Shown: positions 48,470-57,609, counted from the first letter of the stretch. The stretch: DNA of 64,000 nucleotides from Actinomycetospora chibensis (GCF_028737215.1 NZ_JAQZAM010000004.1:62001-126000), one strand, 5' to 3'. Notes: generated from the sequence alone by a model not told the origin. Made by a program: numbers and translations.

Positions 48470-50725
48470 GTGACGGGCCGGACGAAGGACGACCACGGTG
48501 AGGTGGCGACGGACTTCCGTGGGTCGTCCACCGAGGTCGAGCCGGACTACGCCGCCCAGGCCCAGCAGGTGCGGGACGCCGTCGTCGACGAGGGCGGGGT
48601 CCGCGAGCACGACCTCCCGCAGGTGCTGCACACCGCGCCGGCGGCCGTCGCACTCATCGACCTCGGCGAGGGGCTCGTCACCTACGCCAACGACTCCGCC
48701 GCGGGCCTCACCGGTGGCCGCGCGTCGTTGCCGATAGACGTCGACGCCTGGAGCGAGGCGGCCGGCCTGACCGACCTGTCCGGCCGTCCGATGCGCGACA
48801 CCGCGTCGCCACTCTCGCGGGTCGCCCAGGGCATCCCCGTGTCGGGCGAGCCGGTGGCCGTGACCGACGCGGCACGCCGCGGCTCCGACGCCAGCGACGA
48901 GGAGCGCGAGGAGGCCGAGGGCCGGCTGCTGTGGGTCACCGGCTTCCCGCTCTCGGAGGCGGTGAACTCCGACGAGCGTCGGCTCGCGCTGGTGGTCTTC
49001 CTCCAGCTCTCGGGCGCGGGGGCGCAGCGCCACCTCGAGATGGTGCGCGACCGCGCCGTGGTCGCGACCGAGCTGTCGTTCACGATCTCGGACCCGTCGC
49101 GGGAGCAGAACCCGCTGGTGTGGGTCAACCCCGCGTTCTCCCGGCTCACGGGCTACGAGCTCGACGAGGTCCTCGGGCGCAACTGCCGCTTCCTGCAGGG
49201 CCCGAACACCGACCCGGCCTCGATCTCGCGGATCCGCACCGCCCTGGTCGAGGAGCGCCCGATCACCGAGGTGCTGCTCAACTACCGGCGTGACGGCACG
49301 GCGTTCTGGAACCAGGTGTCGATCACCCCGGTGCTCGACGGCCAGGGCCGCGTCGTCAACTTCGTGGGCGTCCAGTCCGACGTCACCGAGCGCGTCATGG
49401 TGGAGAACGAGCGCCGTGCCGCGCTCGCCGCCGCCGAGGAGACCCGCGAGCAGCTCCGCCTGCTCACCGAGTCGACGTCGGCGATGTCCGCGAGCCTCGA
49501 CACCACCGGTGTCGCCGAGGCGCTCGCCCGCATCGTCGTCCCGGCCATGGCCGACTTCTGCTGCGTCGACCTGCTGGAGGACGCCGACGGCAACTCGTCG
49601 GTGCGCCGCGCGGCGGTCAACCACCGCGACGAGTCGAAGGTCGACGACGTCCGCGGGCTGGGCCGGTGGATCAGCCCCACCGAGGACGGGCGCGATCCCG
49701 TCGGGCAGGCGCTCGGCAGCGGCACACCCTCGCTGCTGCCCGAGCTCCCGGTCCGTCCCGCGGGCATCGCCGAGCAGCCCGAACTGCTCGGGCGGTACGA
49801 GGCGCTGCGGCCGCGCTCGGCCGTCGTCGTCCCGCTGCGGGCCCGCGGGCAGGTGCTCGGCGCGCTGACGCTGGGCACGGAGCTGCCCTACGGCCGGCGC
49901 TACTCCCAGCGCGACCTCTACCTCGCCGCCGACCTCGCGGCGCGCGCCGGCCTCGCGGTCGACAACGCCCGGCTCTACGCCCGCGAGCACGCCGCGGCCG
50001 AGACGTTGCAGCGCAGCCTGCTGCCCGCGGTGCCGCCGATGACGGGCATGACGGTGGCCTCGCGCTACCTCGCCGCCACGGACGGGGCCCAGGTCGGCGG
50101 CGACTGGTACGACATGCTCCCGCTGCCCGACGGCGCGGTCGGTCTCGCGGTCGGCGACGTCGTCGGTCACGACCTGCGGGCGGCGGCGGCGATGGGCGAG
50201 CTGCGCGGGGTGCTGCGCTCCTACGCGTGGGAGGGCCTCGGCCCGGCCGAGGTGGTCGACCGCTGCAACCACGTGATCAAGGGTCTCGGCATGGCCGCGA
50301 TGGCCACCGCGGTCTACGCCCGGCTCGAGCGCGGGGACGGCGGCGGCTGGACGATGCGCTACGCCAACGCCGGTCACCCGCCGCCGCTGCTGCGCCGGGC
50401 CGACGGACGGGTCGAGCTGCTCACCGGCAACCTGTCGCCGATGATCGGGGCGACGCGGGAGGTGCCCCGCGAGGAGACGGTGGTGGCCTGCGGGGCGGGG
50501 GACGTGTTCCTCCTGCACACCGACGGGCTCATCGAGGCGCCGGGCACCGACCCGGACGAGCGCACCCAGCTGATCGCCGACACCCTCGCCGCCCAGCCGC
50601 CGGACATCCCGGTCGAGGAGCTCTGCGACCGCCTGCTCGGCGTGCTCGGGGTCGACGGGCTGCGCGACGACGCGGTGCTGCTCGCCATCCGCATCGACGC
50701 CGCCGACGGGCCCGCCGCGGCCTGA
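48470..50725 (+). CDS. LOV-GAF-PP2C phosphatase (blue-light SpoIIE-type)
   Basis: 751 residues if read from the GTG at 48470 (GTG 48503 possible). Order: degenerate PAS domain (about 45-150); LOV domain (about 200-310) with the photoactive Cys in GRNCRFLQGPNTDP (about residue 239), LNYRRDGTAFWNQVSITPV and FVGVQSDVTER, i.e. all flavin contacts; GAF domain (about 325-490); PP2C/SpoIIE domain (about 520-745) with GGDWYDM (about 543), GDVVGHD and RDDAVLL metal residues. It should dephosphorylate an anti-anti-sigma factor when light or the GAF ligand is sensed (family knowledge from RsbP-type proteins); no such partner is next to it. Confidence 0.93.
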   Translation: MTGRTKDDHGEVATDFRGSSTEVEPDYAAQAQQVRDAVVDEGGVREHDLPQVLHTAPAAVALIDLGEGLVTYANDSAAGLTGGRASLPIDVDAWSEAAGLTDLSGRPMRDTASPLSRVAQGIPVSGEPVAVTDAARRGSDASDEEREEAEGRLLWVTGFPLSEAVNSDERRLALVVFLQLSGAGAQRHLEMVRDRAVVATELSFTISDPSREQNPLVWVNPAFSRLTGYELDEVLGRNCRFLQGPNTDPASISRIRTALVEERPITEVLLNYRRDGTAFWNQVSITPVLDGQGRVVNFVGVQSDVTERVMVENERRAALAAAEETREQLRLLTESTSAMSASLDTTGVAEALARIVVPAMADFCCVDLLEDADGNSSVRRAAVNHRDESKVDDVRGLGRWISPTEDGRDPVGQALGSGTPSLLPELPVRPAGIAEQPELLGRYEALRPRSAVVVPLRARGQVLGALTLGTELPYGRRYSQRDLYLAADLAARAGLAVDNARLYAREHAAAETLQRSLLPAVPPMTGMTVASRYLAATDGAQVGGDWYDMLPLPDGAVGLAVGDVVGHDLRAAAAMGELRGVLRSYAWEGLGPAEVVDRCNHVIKGLGMAAMATAVYARLERGDGGGWTMRYANAGHPPPLLRRADGRVELLTGNLSPMIGATREVPREETVVACGAGDVFLLHTDGLIEAPGTDPDERTQLIADTLAAQPPDIPVEELCDRLLGVLGVDGLRDDAVLLAIRIDAADGPAAA

Positions 50726-50768
50726 CGGGCCGCGGAGCACCAGGACGCAAGGCCCCCCGGGACGCACG

Positions 50769-50803
50769 ACGGCCCGGCGCCGTCAGTGGACGGGCCGGGC
50801 CGT
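50769..50803. terminator. Bidirectional hairpin between convergent genes
   Basis: ACGGCCCGG (50769-50777) pairs with CCGGGCCGT (50795-50803). It lies between the stops of the LOV-phosphatase and the MT0933-like gene, so it can serve both. Confidence 0.5.
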
Positions 50804-50822
50804 GGTGCGGGTCGGGGGCGCG

Positions 50823-51065
50823 TCAGGGACGCGGGGGCTCCTCGCCGGGCGGGTGCGGCGGCGGGCCCTGCCCCTCCGGCGGGGGCGGCTGCTCCTGGCC
50901 GCCGTGCAGGTAGTCCTTGGCCTTATCGCCGAACTGGTCGACCTGCTGCTCGTGGCCGAACTTCTCGCCGACGACGTCCGCGCCCTTGTCGACGTAGCCG
51001 TCGGCCTTGTCCGGGTTCTTCCCGGCCCAGTCCTTGGCCTTGTCCGCCATCTTGCCGAGATCCAT
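50823..51065 (-). CDS. MT0933-like antitoxin family protein
   Basis: 80 residues from the ATG at 51065 with AGGAAGGGG upstream. MDLGKMADKAKDWAGKNPDKADGYVDKGADVVGEKFG and DQFGDKAKDYL follow the repeated Lys/Asp helical plan of Rv0909/MT0933 antitoxins. The rest is Pro-rich. No toxin gene lies on either side, so it may act as a solitary stress protein. Confidence 0.72.
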   Translation of the reverse strand: MDLGKMADKAKDWAGKNPDKADGYVDKGADVVGEKFGHEQQVDQFGDKAKDYLHGGQEQPPPPEGQGPPPHPPGEEPPRP

Positions 51066-51228
51066 CCCGACACCCCTTCCTGCCGACTGCGGGGCTCCGG
51101 CCCGAGAGTGCCCCGCTCTCGCCGCATGACACCTCCCGCGGGCGCCCCTACCTCCGAACGGGGCCCTAGACTGGGAGCCGCCCCCCATCACGGGCGGAAG
51201 CGGACACGGAGTGTGGTGGTCGCCTTCC

Positions 51229-51246
51229 GGTAAAGTTCCTTTTACC
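51229..51246. promoter_or_regulatory. GGTAAA/TTTACC inverted repeat
   Basis: GGTAAA-GTTCCT-TTTACC stands out as an AT-rich island 118 bases before the Bax inhibitor gene. It could be an operator; the sequence itself does not say for what. Confidence 0.4.
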
Positions 51247-51363
51247 GACGCGGGAACCGAAGCCCGCATCCCATCGTTGGACCAGGTGGACGACAGTCCG
51301 CGGTCGAACCGGCCGGCGGCATCCCGCCGTCGAAGTCGGCTTCGCGTAGGAGGAGGACGAGAG

Positions 51364-52173
51364 GTGCGCACCAGCAGCAACCCGGCGTTCCGCAACCTGC
51401 CCACCTCACCGGGTGGGTACGCGCGGTTCGGCGCCGCCCCGGCCGGCATGGCCGGCGCGGGTGGCATGTTCGGCGGGGGCGGCAGCCCGATGCCGACCGC
51501 GGCGGCCGACGACCGCCCGCTCACCGTCGACGACGTCGTTCAGAAGACGGCGCTCAACGCCGTCCTCGCCATCGCCGTCGGTATCGCGAGCGCCGTGGTC
51601 GGCCTCGGGTTCATCGGCATCATCGGTGGATTCGTCGTCGGCCTCGTCCTCGCTCTGATCATCATCTTCAAGCAGAGCACCAACAAGGCGCTCGTGCTGG
51701 GCTACTCCCTCGCCGAGGGTGTGGCCCTCGGCTCGCTGACCGGGCTCCTCGAGAGCTCCAGCAGCCAGTACGCCGGTATCGGCTTCCAGGCGATCCTCGG
51801 TGTGCTGGGCGTCTTCATCGGGATGCTGGTCGTCTACAAGACCGGCGCCATACGGGTGACGCCCCGCCTGACCAAGATGGTCATCGGCGCCGCCATCGGC
51901 GTCCTGATCCTCATGGTCGCGAACCTGCTGATCAGCTTCTTCGTCGACGGCGGCCTGGGTCTGCGCTCGGGCGGCCCGCTGGCGATCATCTTCAGCCTGG
52001 TCTGCATCGGCATCGGCGCGTTCATGCTGCTGCTCGACTTCGACCAGGCCGACCAGGCGGTCAAGGCCGGCGTCCCCGCGAGGTTCGCGTGGTACCTGGC
52101 CTTCGGCTTCATGACCACGCTGGTCTGGCTCTACATCGAGATCCTGCAGCTGCTGAGTTACTTCCGGCAGTAG
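51364..52173 (+). CDS. Bax inhibitor-1/YccA family membrane protein
   Basis: 269 residues from a GTG with TAGGAGGAGGA upstream. After a Gly/Pro-rich head come seven membrane helices with the family order: TALNAVLAIAVGIASAVVGLG, KALVLGYSLAEGVALGSLTGLLE, GFQAILGVLGVFIGMLVVYKTG, GVLILMVANLLISFFV and LLDFDQADQAVKAGVPARFAWYLAFG with the C-terminal Asp pair. Related TMBIM proteins leak calcium; the bacterial role is unclear. Confidence 0.92.
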   Translation: MRTSSNPAFRNLPTSPGGYARFGAAPAGMAGAGGMFGGGGSPMPTAAADDRPLTVDDVVQKTALNAVLAIAVGIASAVVGLGFIGIIGGFVVGLVLALIIIFKQSTNKALVLGYSLAEGVALGSLTGLLESSSSQYAGIGFQAILGVLGVFIGMLVVYKTGAIRVTPRLTKMVIGAAIGVLILMVANLLISFFVDGGLGLRSGGPLAIIFSLVCIGIGAFMLLLDFDQADQAVKAGVPARFAWYLAFGFMTTLVWLYIEILQLLSYFRQ

Positions 52174-52190
52174 CTCGCGGCACCGACGAC

Positions 52191-52226
52191 GACGGCCCCT
52201 CCCGGAACCCTCCGGGAGGGGCCGTC
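52191..52226 (+). terminator. Perfect 16-pair hairpin after the Bax inhibitor gene
   Basis: GACGGCCCCTCCCGGA and its exact complement are separated by the loop ACCC, 18 bases after the stop. No T-run. Confidence 0.85.
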
Positions 52227-52257
52227 GCACGTCCGGGGTCGGCATGCTGAGTGGGGG

Positions 52258-52470
52258 AGCGAGGGACGCCTTGGCTGCGTCGGGGCAGCGAGGGACGCCC
52301 CGGGTGCGTGGGCGGCGCGGGTGGCGGTGCCGAGCGAGGGACGCCTTGGCTGCGTCGGGAGCAGCGAGGGACGCCCTGGGTGCGTGGGCGGCGCGGGTGG
52401 CGGTGCCGAGCGAGGGACGCCTTCGCTGCGTCGGGGGCAGCGAGGGACGCCCTGGGTGCGTGGGCGAGCT
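52258..52470. repeat. About 75-base tandem repeat, three copies
   Basis: Each unit holds two copies of AGCGAGGGACGCC followed by a GCTGCGTC or GGTGCGT run, joined by GGGCGGCGCGGGTGGCGGTG. Units begin at 52258, 52333 and 52409. Related motifs occur on the other side of the next gene (53495-53628). Confidence 0.8.
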
Positions 52471-52476
52471 GTGGAT

Positions 52477-53439
52477 TCAGGCGGCGCGCTGCACCCGGAC
52501 CGCCGGGCGGGGACGTCGAGAGGCGGCGGCATAGGCAGCGAGGAGATCTCGGCGGACCTGCGGCCGCTCCTCGCGGAGCTGGCGCGGCGTGTGGGCCACG
52601 ACGTGCACGTCGTGGCCGGTCATACGGGCCTGGCGTCGCATCGTGTCCCCGAAGGCGTCGGGATCGGCGTGGTGGCGGAACGAATAAATCTCCCAGGCGA
52701 GTCCGACGTCGTCGAGCCACCCGTCCGGGTCGGCGAGGATGGTCCCGTCCTCGAGGACGAGTCGCGGGTTCCACATCATCGGGGGCAGTTCCGGGATCGA
52801 GGCCGCGAGCGATCGGGCCCACGCCTCGGGAACGGAGCGCACGCCGTCCTCGATCTCGGCGAGGACGGGTCGCACCCTGGCCGTTCCCCGGCCGCAGCCC
52901 GATTCCAGCTCCGAGCGGAGGGCTCGCGCCGTCGTGAACCTGCGCTGGACCGCCTCGGCGAGGAGCGCGCGCAGATCGTCGAACGCCGTCATGCGACACG
53001 CCGCCTCGACGACGGCTCGCGTGACGGGGGCGACCGGGAGCCCGTGGATCTCCGTCGGCGTCGGGAGGCGATGGGTGCGCACGACCGTGATCGGAGGTCG
53101 GGACACCCGATGACGACCGTGCTCCACGAGCACCAGCGCGGTGCCGTTCGGATCCTTCGGGACGCGCTCGAGGCCGTGGAGACGCGCAGCCGCCGCACCC
53201 GAGAGCACGGCGCCCCGTCCCGCGTACAGGACCGCGCCGGCGAGGCGCTGCTCCTCCGTTCGCGGCGTCCCCGCGAGGGAGATGACGCCGTAGGCGCTGC
53301 GATCCCAGACCCCGGCCTCGACCCGGCGCGCGATCGTGCTCGAGAGCACGCCGAACTCCAGGAGGTCGGCATGCCGGATCTGGTCGTGCAGGGCGGCCTG
53401 GTGGACGGCGACCCAGTCGATGGTGCGACGGCTGCTCAC
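52477..53439 (-). CDS. AbiEi-antitoxin-like protein with DUF559-like C-terminus
   Basis: 320 residues from a GTG at 53439. The N-terminal region resembles type IV AbiEi antitoxin DNA-binding domains (LLEFGVLSSTIARRVEAGVWDRSAYGVISLAG), then VLSGAAAARLHGLERV. The C-terminal 90 residues (DPDGWLDDVGLAWEIYSFRHH ... GDTMRRQARMTGHDVHVV) recall the Vsr/DUF559 endonuclease fold, though catalytic residues look incomplete. These proteins are numerous in actinobacteria and often stand alone. Flanked on both sides by the same repeat family. Confidence 0.72.
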   Translation of the reverse strand: MSSRRTIDWVAVHQAALHDQIRHADLLEFGVLSSTIARRVEAGVWDRSAYGVISLAGTPRTEEQRLAGAVLYAGRGAVLSGAAAARLHGLERVPKDPNGTALVLVEHGRHRVSRPPITVVRTHRLPTPTEIHGLPVAPVTRAVVEAACRMTAFDDLRALLAEAVQRRFTTARALRSELESGCGRGTARVRPVLAEIEDGVRSVPEAWARSLAASIPELPPMMWNPRLVLEDGTILADPDGWLDDVGLAWEIYSFRHHADPDAFGDTMRRQARMTGHDVHVVAHTPRQLREERPQVRRDLLAAYAAASRRPRPAVRVQRAA

Positions 53440-53494
53440 ACGGGTTTCGACGGAGCCGGGGTGTGGGCGGTTCCATCGACCGTGTCGGCCGGCG

Positions 53495-53628
53495 AGCGAG
53501 GGTCACCCTGACTGCCTCCCACGCAGTCGAGGTCACCCTCGCTCCACGAGCTCGCGTCGCGTGGCGCCCTTGAAGGGCGAACGAGGGACGCCCTCGCTGC
53601 GTCACACGCCGTCGAGGTGACCCTCGCT
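53495..53628. repeat. Hairpin-forming repeats of the AGCGAGGG family
   Basis: AGCGAGGGTCACCCTGACTGC (53495-53515) and GCAGTCGAGGTCACCCTCGCT (53523-53543) are near-exact inverted copies. A second pair, ACGAGGGACGCCCTCGCTGCG and GTCGAGGTGACCCTCGCT, follows to 53628. Confidence 0.7.
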
Positions 53629-53668
53629 CCGGACACCACGCACGACGCGCCCGCCGGCGCAAGCCAGC

Positions 53669-54913
53669 TCAGCTCAGGCGCTCGAGCACCATCGCCATGC
53701 CCTGCCCGCCGCCGACGCACATGGTCTCGAGGCCGAGGGTGGCGTCGCGGGTGCGCAGGCCGTTGATCAGCGTGGTGGCGATGCGCGCGCCGGTCATGCC
53801 GAACGGGTGGCCAACGGCGATCGAGCCGCCGTGCACGTTGAGCTTCTCCTCGATGTCGTCGTCGGACATCCCCAGGCCCCGTGCCGACGGGAGGACCTGG
53901 GCGGCGAAGGCCTCGTTGATCTCGACGAGGTCGACGTCGGCGATCCCGAGCCCCGCGCGGGCCAGCGCCCGCGCCGACGCCTCGATCGGCCCGAGGCCCA
54001 TGATCTCGGGCGAGAGCGCGCTGACGGCGGTGGAGACGATGCGCGCGAGCGGGGTGATCCCCAGCGCCTCGGCGCGCTCGGCGGACATCACCACGAGCGC
54101 GGCGGCGCCGTCGTTGAGCGGGCAGGCGTTGCCGGCGGTGATGCGCCCGTCGGGACGGAAGACCGGCTTGAGGTCGGCGAGCGCCTCGTAGGTCGTGCTC
54201 GGGCGCGGGCTGTCGTCGTGCTCCATCACCGAGCCGTCGGGCAGCGTCACCGGGGTGATCTCGCGCGCCCAGAAGCCGTTCTCCTGACCGGCGCCCGCCC
54301 GCTGCTGGGAGCGCGCGGCGAAGCGGTCCATCTCCTCGCGCGTCACGCCCTCGGCGAGCGCCACGTTCTCCGCGGTCTGTCCCATCGCGATGTACGCGTC
54401 GGGGAGCAGGCCGTCGGCGCGCGGGTCGTGCCACTCGGTCGCCCCGGACGCGGCCACCTCGGCCGTGCGCGCCTCGGCGTCGGCGAACAGCGGGTTGTGC
54501 GTGCCGGGCAGGTTGTCGGAGCTGCCCTTGTCGAACCGCGAGACGGTCTCGACGCCGGCGGCGAGGAACGCGTCGCCCTCGCCGGCGCGGATGGCGTGGG
54601 CGGCCATGCGCGCGGTCTGCACCGACGACGAGCAGTACCGCGTGATCGTCGCGCCGGGCAGGGTGTCCATCCCGAGCTGCACGGCGACGATGCGGGCGAG
54701 GTTGTGGCCCTGCTCGCCACCGGGCAGGCCGCACCCGAGCAGGAGGTCCTCCACCTCGGTCGGGTCGAGCGCGGGGACGGCGTCGAGCGCGGCGCGCACC
54801 ACCTGCGCGGCGAGGTCGTCGGGACGCATCCCGGCCAGCGAGCCCTTGCGGGCGCGCCCGATCGGCGAGCGGACGGCGGACACGATGACGGCCTCGCGGC
54901 CAGGGGCGACCAT
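53669..54913 (-). CDS. Acetyl-CoA acetyltransferase (thiolase)
   Basis: 414 residues from the ATG at 54913. Thiolase residues: Cys in ITRYCSSSVQTARMAA (about residue 93), NEAFAAQVLP, GGSIAVGHPFGMTGAR (His) and LETMCVGGGQGMAMVLER (second Cys). It joins or splits acyl-CoA units in lipid breakdown. Its mycobacterial counterpart by position is FadA3 (Rv1074c). Divergent from cbs. Confidence 0.95.
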   Translation of the reverse strand: MVAPGREAVIVSAVRSPIGRARKGSLAGMRPDDLAAQVVRAALDAVPALDPTEVEDLLLGCGLPGGEQGHNLARIVAVQLGMDTLPGATITRYCSSSVQTARMAAHAIRAGEGDAFLAAGVETVSRFDKGSSDNLPGTHNPLFADAEARTAEVAASGATEWHDPRADGLLPDAYIAMGQTAENVALAEGVTREEMDRFAARSQQRAGAGQENGFWAREITPVTLPDGSVMEHDDSPRPSTTYEALADLKPVFRPDGRITAGNACPLNDGAAALVVMSAERAEALGITPLARIVSTAVSALSPEIMGLGPIEASARALARAGLGIADVDLVEINEAFAAQVLPSARGLGMSDDDIEEKLNVHGGSIAVGHPFGMTGARIATTLINGLRTRDATLGLETMCVGGGQGMAMVLERLS

Positions 54914-55034
54914 GGCGCCGACCCTACGACCGCGCGCCAGGGCAGGTCCCGTCGTCGCCTCCCGGCGAGGTGATCCGCCGCACGTCCGAGGGGGTGGGCG
55001 GCACTCCGGGCGCCGAAGCCGGAGGATGGGTGTC

Positions 55035-56438
55035 ATGCGCTACGCGGAGCACGTCGCGGACCTCATCGGCCACACGCCGCTGGTGCGTCTCAACCATGTC
55101 GTCCCGACGGGGCCCGACGCACCCCTGGTGCTCGCGAAGGTCGAGTACTTCAACCCCGGCGGCAGCGTGAAGGACCGCATCGCCGAGAAGATGATCGACG
55201 CCGCCGAGGCGTCGGGCGAGCTGAAGCCGGGCGGCACCATCGTCGAGCCGACGTCGGGCAACACCGGCATCGGCCTGGCGATCATCGCCCAGCAGCGCGG
55301 CTACCACTGCATCTTCGTCGTGCCCGACAAGGTGAGCGTGGCGAAGCAGGACGCGCTCCGCGCCTACGGCGCCGAGGTCGTCGTGTGCCCCGCCGCCGTC
55401 GAGCCCGAGAGCCCGGAGTCGTACTACTCGGTCTCCGACCGGCTCGCCCGCGAGACCGACGGCGGCTGGAAGCCCAACCAGTACGCCAACCCGGCCAACC
55501 CCGCCTCCCACGTCGCGACCACCGGCCCCGAGATCTGGGAGCAGACCGACGGGCGCATCACGCACTTCGTCGCCGGCGTCGGCACCGGGGGCACCGTCTC
55601 GGGCACGGGCCACTACCTCAAGGACGTCTCCGGGGGCCGGGTGCAGATCGTCGGCGCCGACCCGGTCGGCTCGGTGTACTCCGGCGGCGACGGCCGCCCC
55701 TACCTCGTCGAGGGCGTCGGCGAGGACTTCTGGCCGACCACCTACGACCGCGACGTCTGCGACGACATCGTCGCGGTGCCCGACGGCGACTCCTTCCACA
55801 TGACGCGGCGCCTCGCCAGCGAGGAGGCGCTGCTGGTCGGCGGCTCGTGCGGGATGGCCGTCTGCGCGGCCGCGAAGGTCGCCGCCGAGGCCGGCCCCGA
55901 CGACGTGATCGTCGTGCTGCTGCCCGACGGCGGGCGCGGCTACCTCTCGACGGTGTTCAACGACCAGTGGATGTCCTCGTACGGCTTCCTCACCCCGGAC
56001 ACCACCGAGTGGACCGTCGGCGACGTCCTGCGCCGCAAGGACGGCTCGATCCCGGACCTCGTGCACGGCCACCCCAGCGAGACCGTGGCCGACGCCGTGT
56101 CGATCATGCGGGAGTTCGGGGTCTCGCAGATGCCGATCGTCCGCGCGGAGCCGCCGGTGATGGCGGCCGAGGTCCGGGGCGCCGTCACCGTCCGGGACCT
56201 GCTCGACAAGGTGTTCAACGAGCAGGCCTCGCTCACCGACCCCGTCGAGCGGCACCTGTCGAACCCGCTGCCCAGCCTCGGCAGCACCGAGCCGCTGTCC
56301 AAGGCGGTGCAGGCGCTGCGCGGCGGCGACGGCGCGCTGGTGGTCGTCGACGGCCGCCCCGCCGGCATCGTCACCCGCGCCGACATCCTGGCGTTCCTCG
56401 CCACGGGCAGCCGCTACGACATGGGTGGACCGGCGTGA
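55035..56438 (+). CDS. cbs: Cystathionine beta-synthase
   Basis: 467 residues from the ATG at 55035 with GGAGG upstream. PLP domain: NPGGSVKDRIAEKMI (PLP Lys), EPTSGNTGIGLA, GVGTGGTVSGTGHYLK and LLVGGSCGMAVCAA. Two CBS domains fill the last 130 residues. It joins serine (or O-acetylserine) and homocysteine. metB follows 25 bases on, completing the transsulfuration pair. Confidence 0.95.
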   Translation: MRYAEHVADLIGHTPLVRLNHVVPTGPDAPLVLAKVEYFNPGGSVKDRIAEKMIDAAEASGELKPGGTIVEPTSGNTGIGLAIIAQQRGYHCIFVVPDKVSVAKQDALRAYGAEVVVCPAAVEPESPESYYSVSDRLARETDGGWKPNQYANPANPASHVATTGPEIWEQTDGRITHFVAGVGTGGTVSGTGHYLKDVSGGRVQIVGADPVGSVYSGGDGRPYLVEGVGEDFWPTTYDRDVCDDIVAVPDGDSFHMTRRLASEEALLVGGSCGMAVCAAAKVAAEAGPDDVIVVLLPDGGRGYLSTVFNDQWMSSYGFLTPDTTEWTVGDVLRRKDGSIPDLVHGHPSETVADAVSIMREFGVSQMPIVRAEPPVMAAEVRGAVTVRDLLDKVFNEQASLTDPVERHLSNPLPSLGSTEPLSKAVQALRGGDGALVVVDGRPAGIVTRADILAFLATGSRYDMGGPA

Positions 56439-56463
56439 CCCCGGGGTGCCTAGGGTGGACGAG

Positions 56464-57609
56464 GTGAACGGTTTCTCGACCCGCGCCCTGCACGACGGCC
56501 AGGAGCCCGACCCGACCACGGGCTCGGTCGTCGTCCCCATCTTCGCGACGTCCACCTTCGCCCAGGACGGCGTCGGTGGCCTGCGCTCGGGCTACGAGTA
56601 CGCGCGCACCGGCAACCCGACGCGCACCGCGCTGGAGACGACGCTGGCCTCGCTCGAGGGCGGCCGGCACGCCCGGGCTTTCGCGTCGGGCATGGCGGCC
56701 GAGGACGCGCTGCTGCGCGGCGTGCTGCGCCCCGGCGACCACGTGCTGATGCCGCTGGACGCCTACGGCGGCACCTACCGGTTGATCTCGACGGTCTACT
56801 GCGACTGGGGCGTCGAGTACACCGCGGTCGACACCGCCGACGTCGACGCGGTGCGCGCGGCGATCCGGCCGAACACCAAGGTCCTCTGGTGCGAGACGCC
56901 GACCAACCCGCTGCTCGGCATCGCCGACATCGCGGCGCTCGGGGCGCTGGCCCGCGAGCACGACCTGATGCTGGTCGTCGACAACACCTTCGCCTCGCCG
57001 TACCTGCAGACCCCGCTCGCGCTCGGCGCGCACGCCGTCGTGCACTCGACGACGAAGTACCTCGGCGGGCACTCCGACGTCGTCGGGGGCGCGCTCGTCA
57101 CCGACGACACCGAGCTGGACGCCACGCTCGGGCGCATGCAGAACGGCATGGGCGCCGTGCCCGGGCCGTTCGACTGCTTCCTCACCCAGCGGGGCCTCAA
57201 GACGCTCGCCGTGCGCATGGAGCGCCACAGCGACAACGCCGAGCGCGTCGCCGACGTCCTCGCCGCCCACCCGGCGGTCGTCTCGGTGCTCTATCCGGGC
57301 CGCGCCGACCACCCGGGGCACGAGGTGGCGGCCAAGCAGATGCGCCGCTTCGGCGGGATGATCTCGGCCCGCATCGCCGGCGGCGAGCAGGCCGCCCGCG
57401 ACTTCTGTGCCGCGACCCGGGTGTTCACGCTCGCCGAGTCCCTGGGCGGCGTGGAGTCGCTCGTCGAGCACCCCGGCGCGATGACCCACGCCTCGGCGGC
57501 GGGCTCGCTGCTCGAGGTGCCCGCCGACCTCGTGCGCCTGTCGGTCGGGCTCGAGGACGCCGACGACCTCGTCGACGACGTCCGCCAGGCCCTCGACTCG
57601 CTGGCGTAG
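56464..57609 (+). CDS. metB: Cystathionine gamma-synthase
   Basis: 381 residues from the GTG at 56464 (GGGTGG upstream; earlier GTG 56425 possible). FSTRALHDGQEPDPTTGSVVVPIF, EYARTGNPTR, FASGMAAEDALL, DAYGGTYRL, VVDNTFASPYLQ, and PLP Lys in VHSTTKYLGGHSDVVGG (about residue 198). SLGGVESLVEHPGAMTHAS confirms the class. Forms cystathionine from activated homoserine and cysteine. Confidence 0.94.
   Translation: MNGFSTRALHDGQEPDPTTGSVVVPIFATSTFAQDGVGGLRSGYEYARTGNPTRTALETTLASLEGGRHARAFASGMAAEDALLRGVLRPGDHVLMPLDAYGGTYRLISTVYCDWGVEYTAVDTADVDAVRAAIRPNTKVLWCETPTNPLLGIADIAALGALAREHDLMLVVDNTFASPYLQTPLALGAHAVVHSTTKYLGGHSDVVGGALVTDDTELDATLGRMQNGMGAVPGPFDCFLTQRGLKTLAVRMERHSDNAERVADVLAAHPAVVSVLYPGRADHPGHEVAAKQMRRFGGMISARIAGGEQAARDFCAATRVFTLAESLGGVESLVEHPGAMTHASAAGSLLEVPADLVRLSVGLEDADDLVDDVRQALDSLA

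Noticed and set aside
50823-51065. CsbD-like stress protein
   Set aside because: The DKAKDxxGKNxDK pattern fits the MT0933 antitoxin family better than CsbD.
51211-51363. Longer N-terminus for the Bax inhibitor protein
   Set aside because: The frame is open upstream, but the strong GGAGGAGGA site directs the start to the GTG at 51364.
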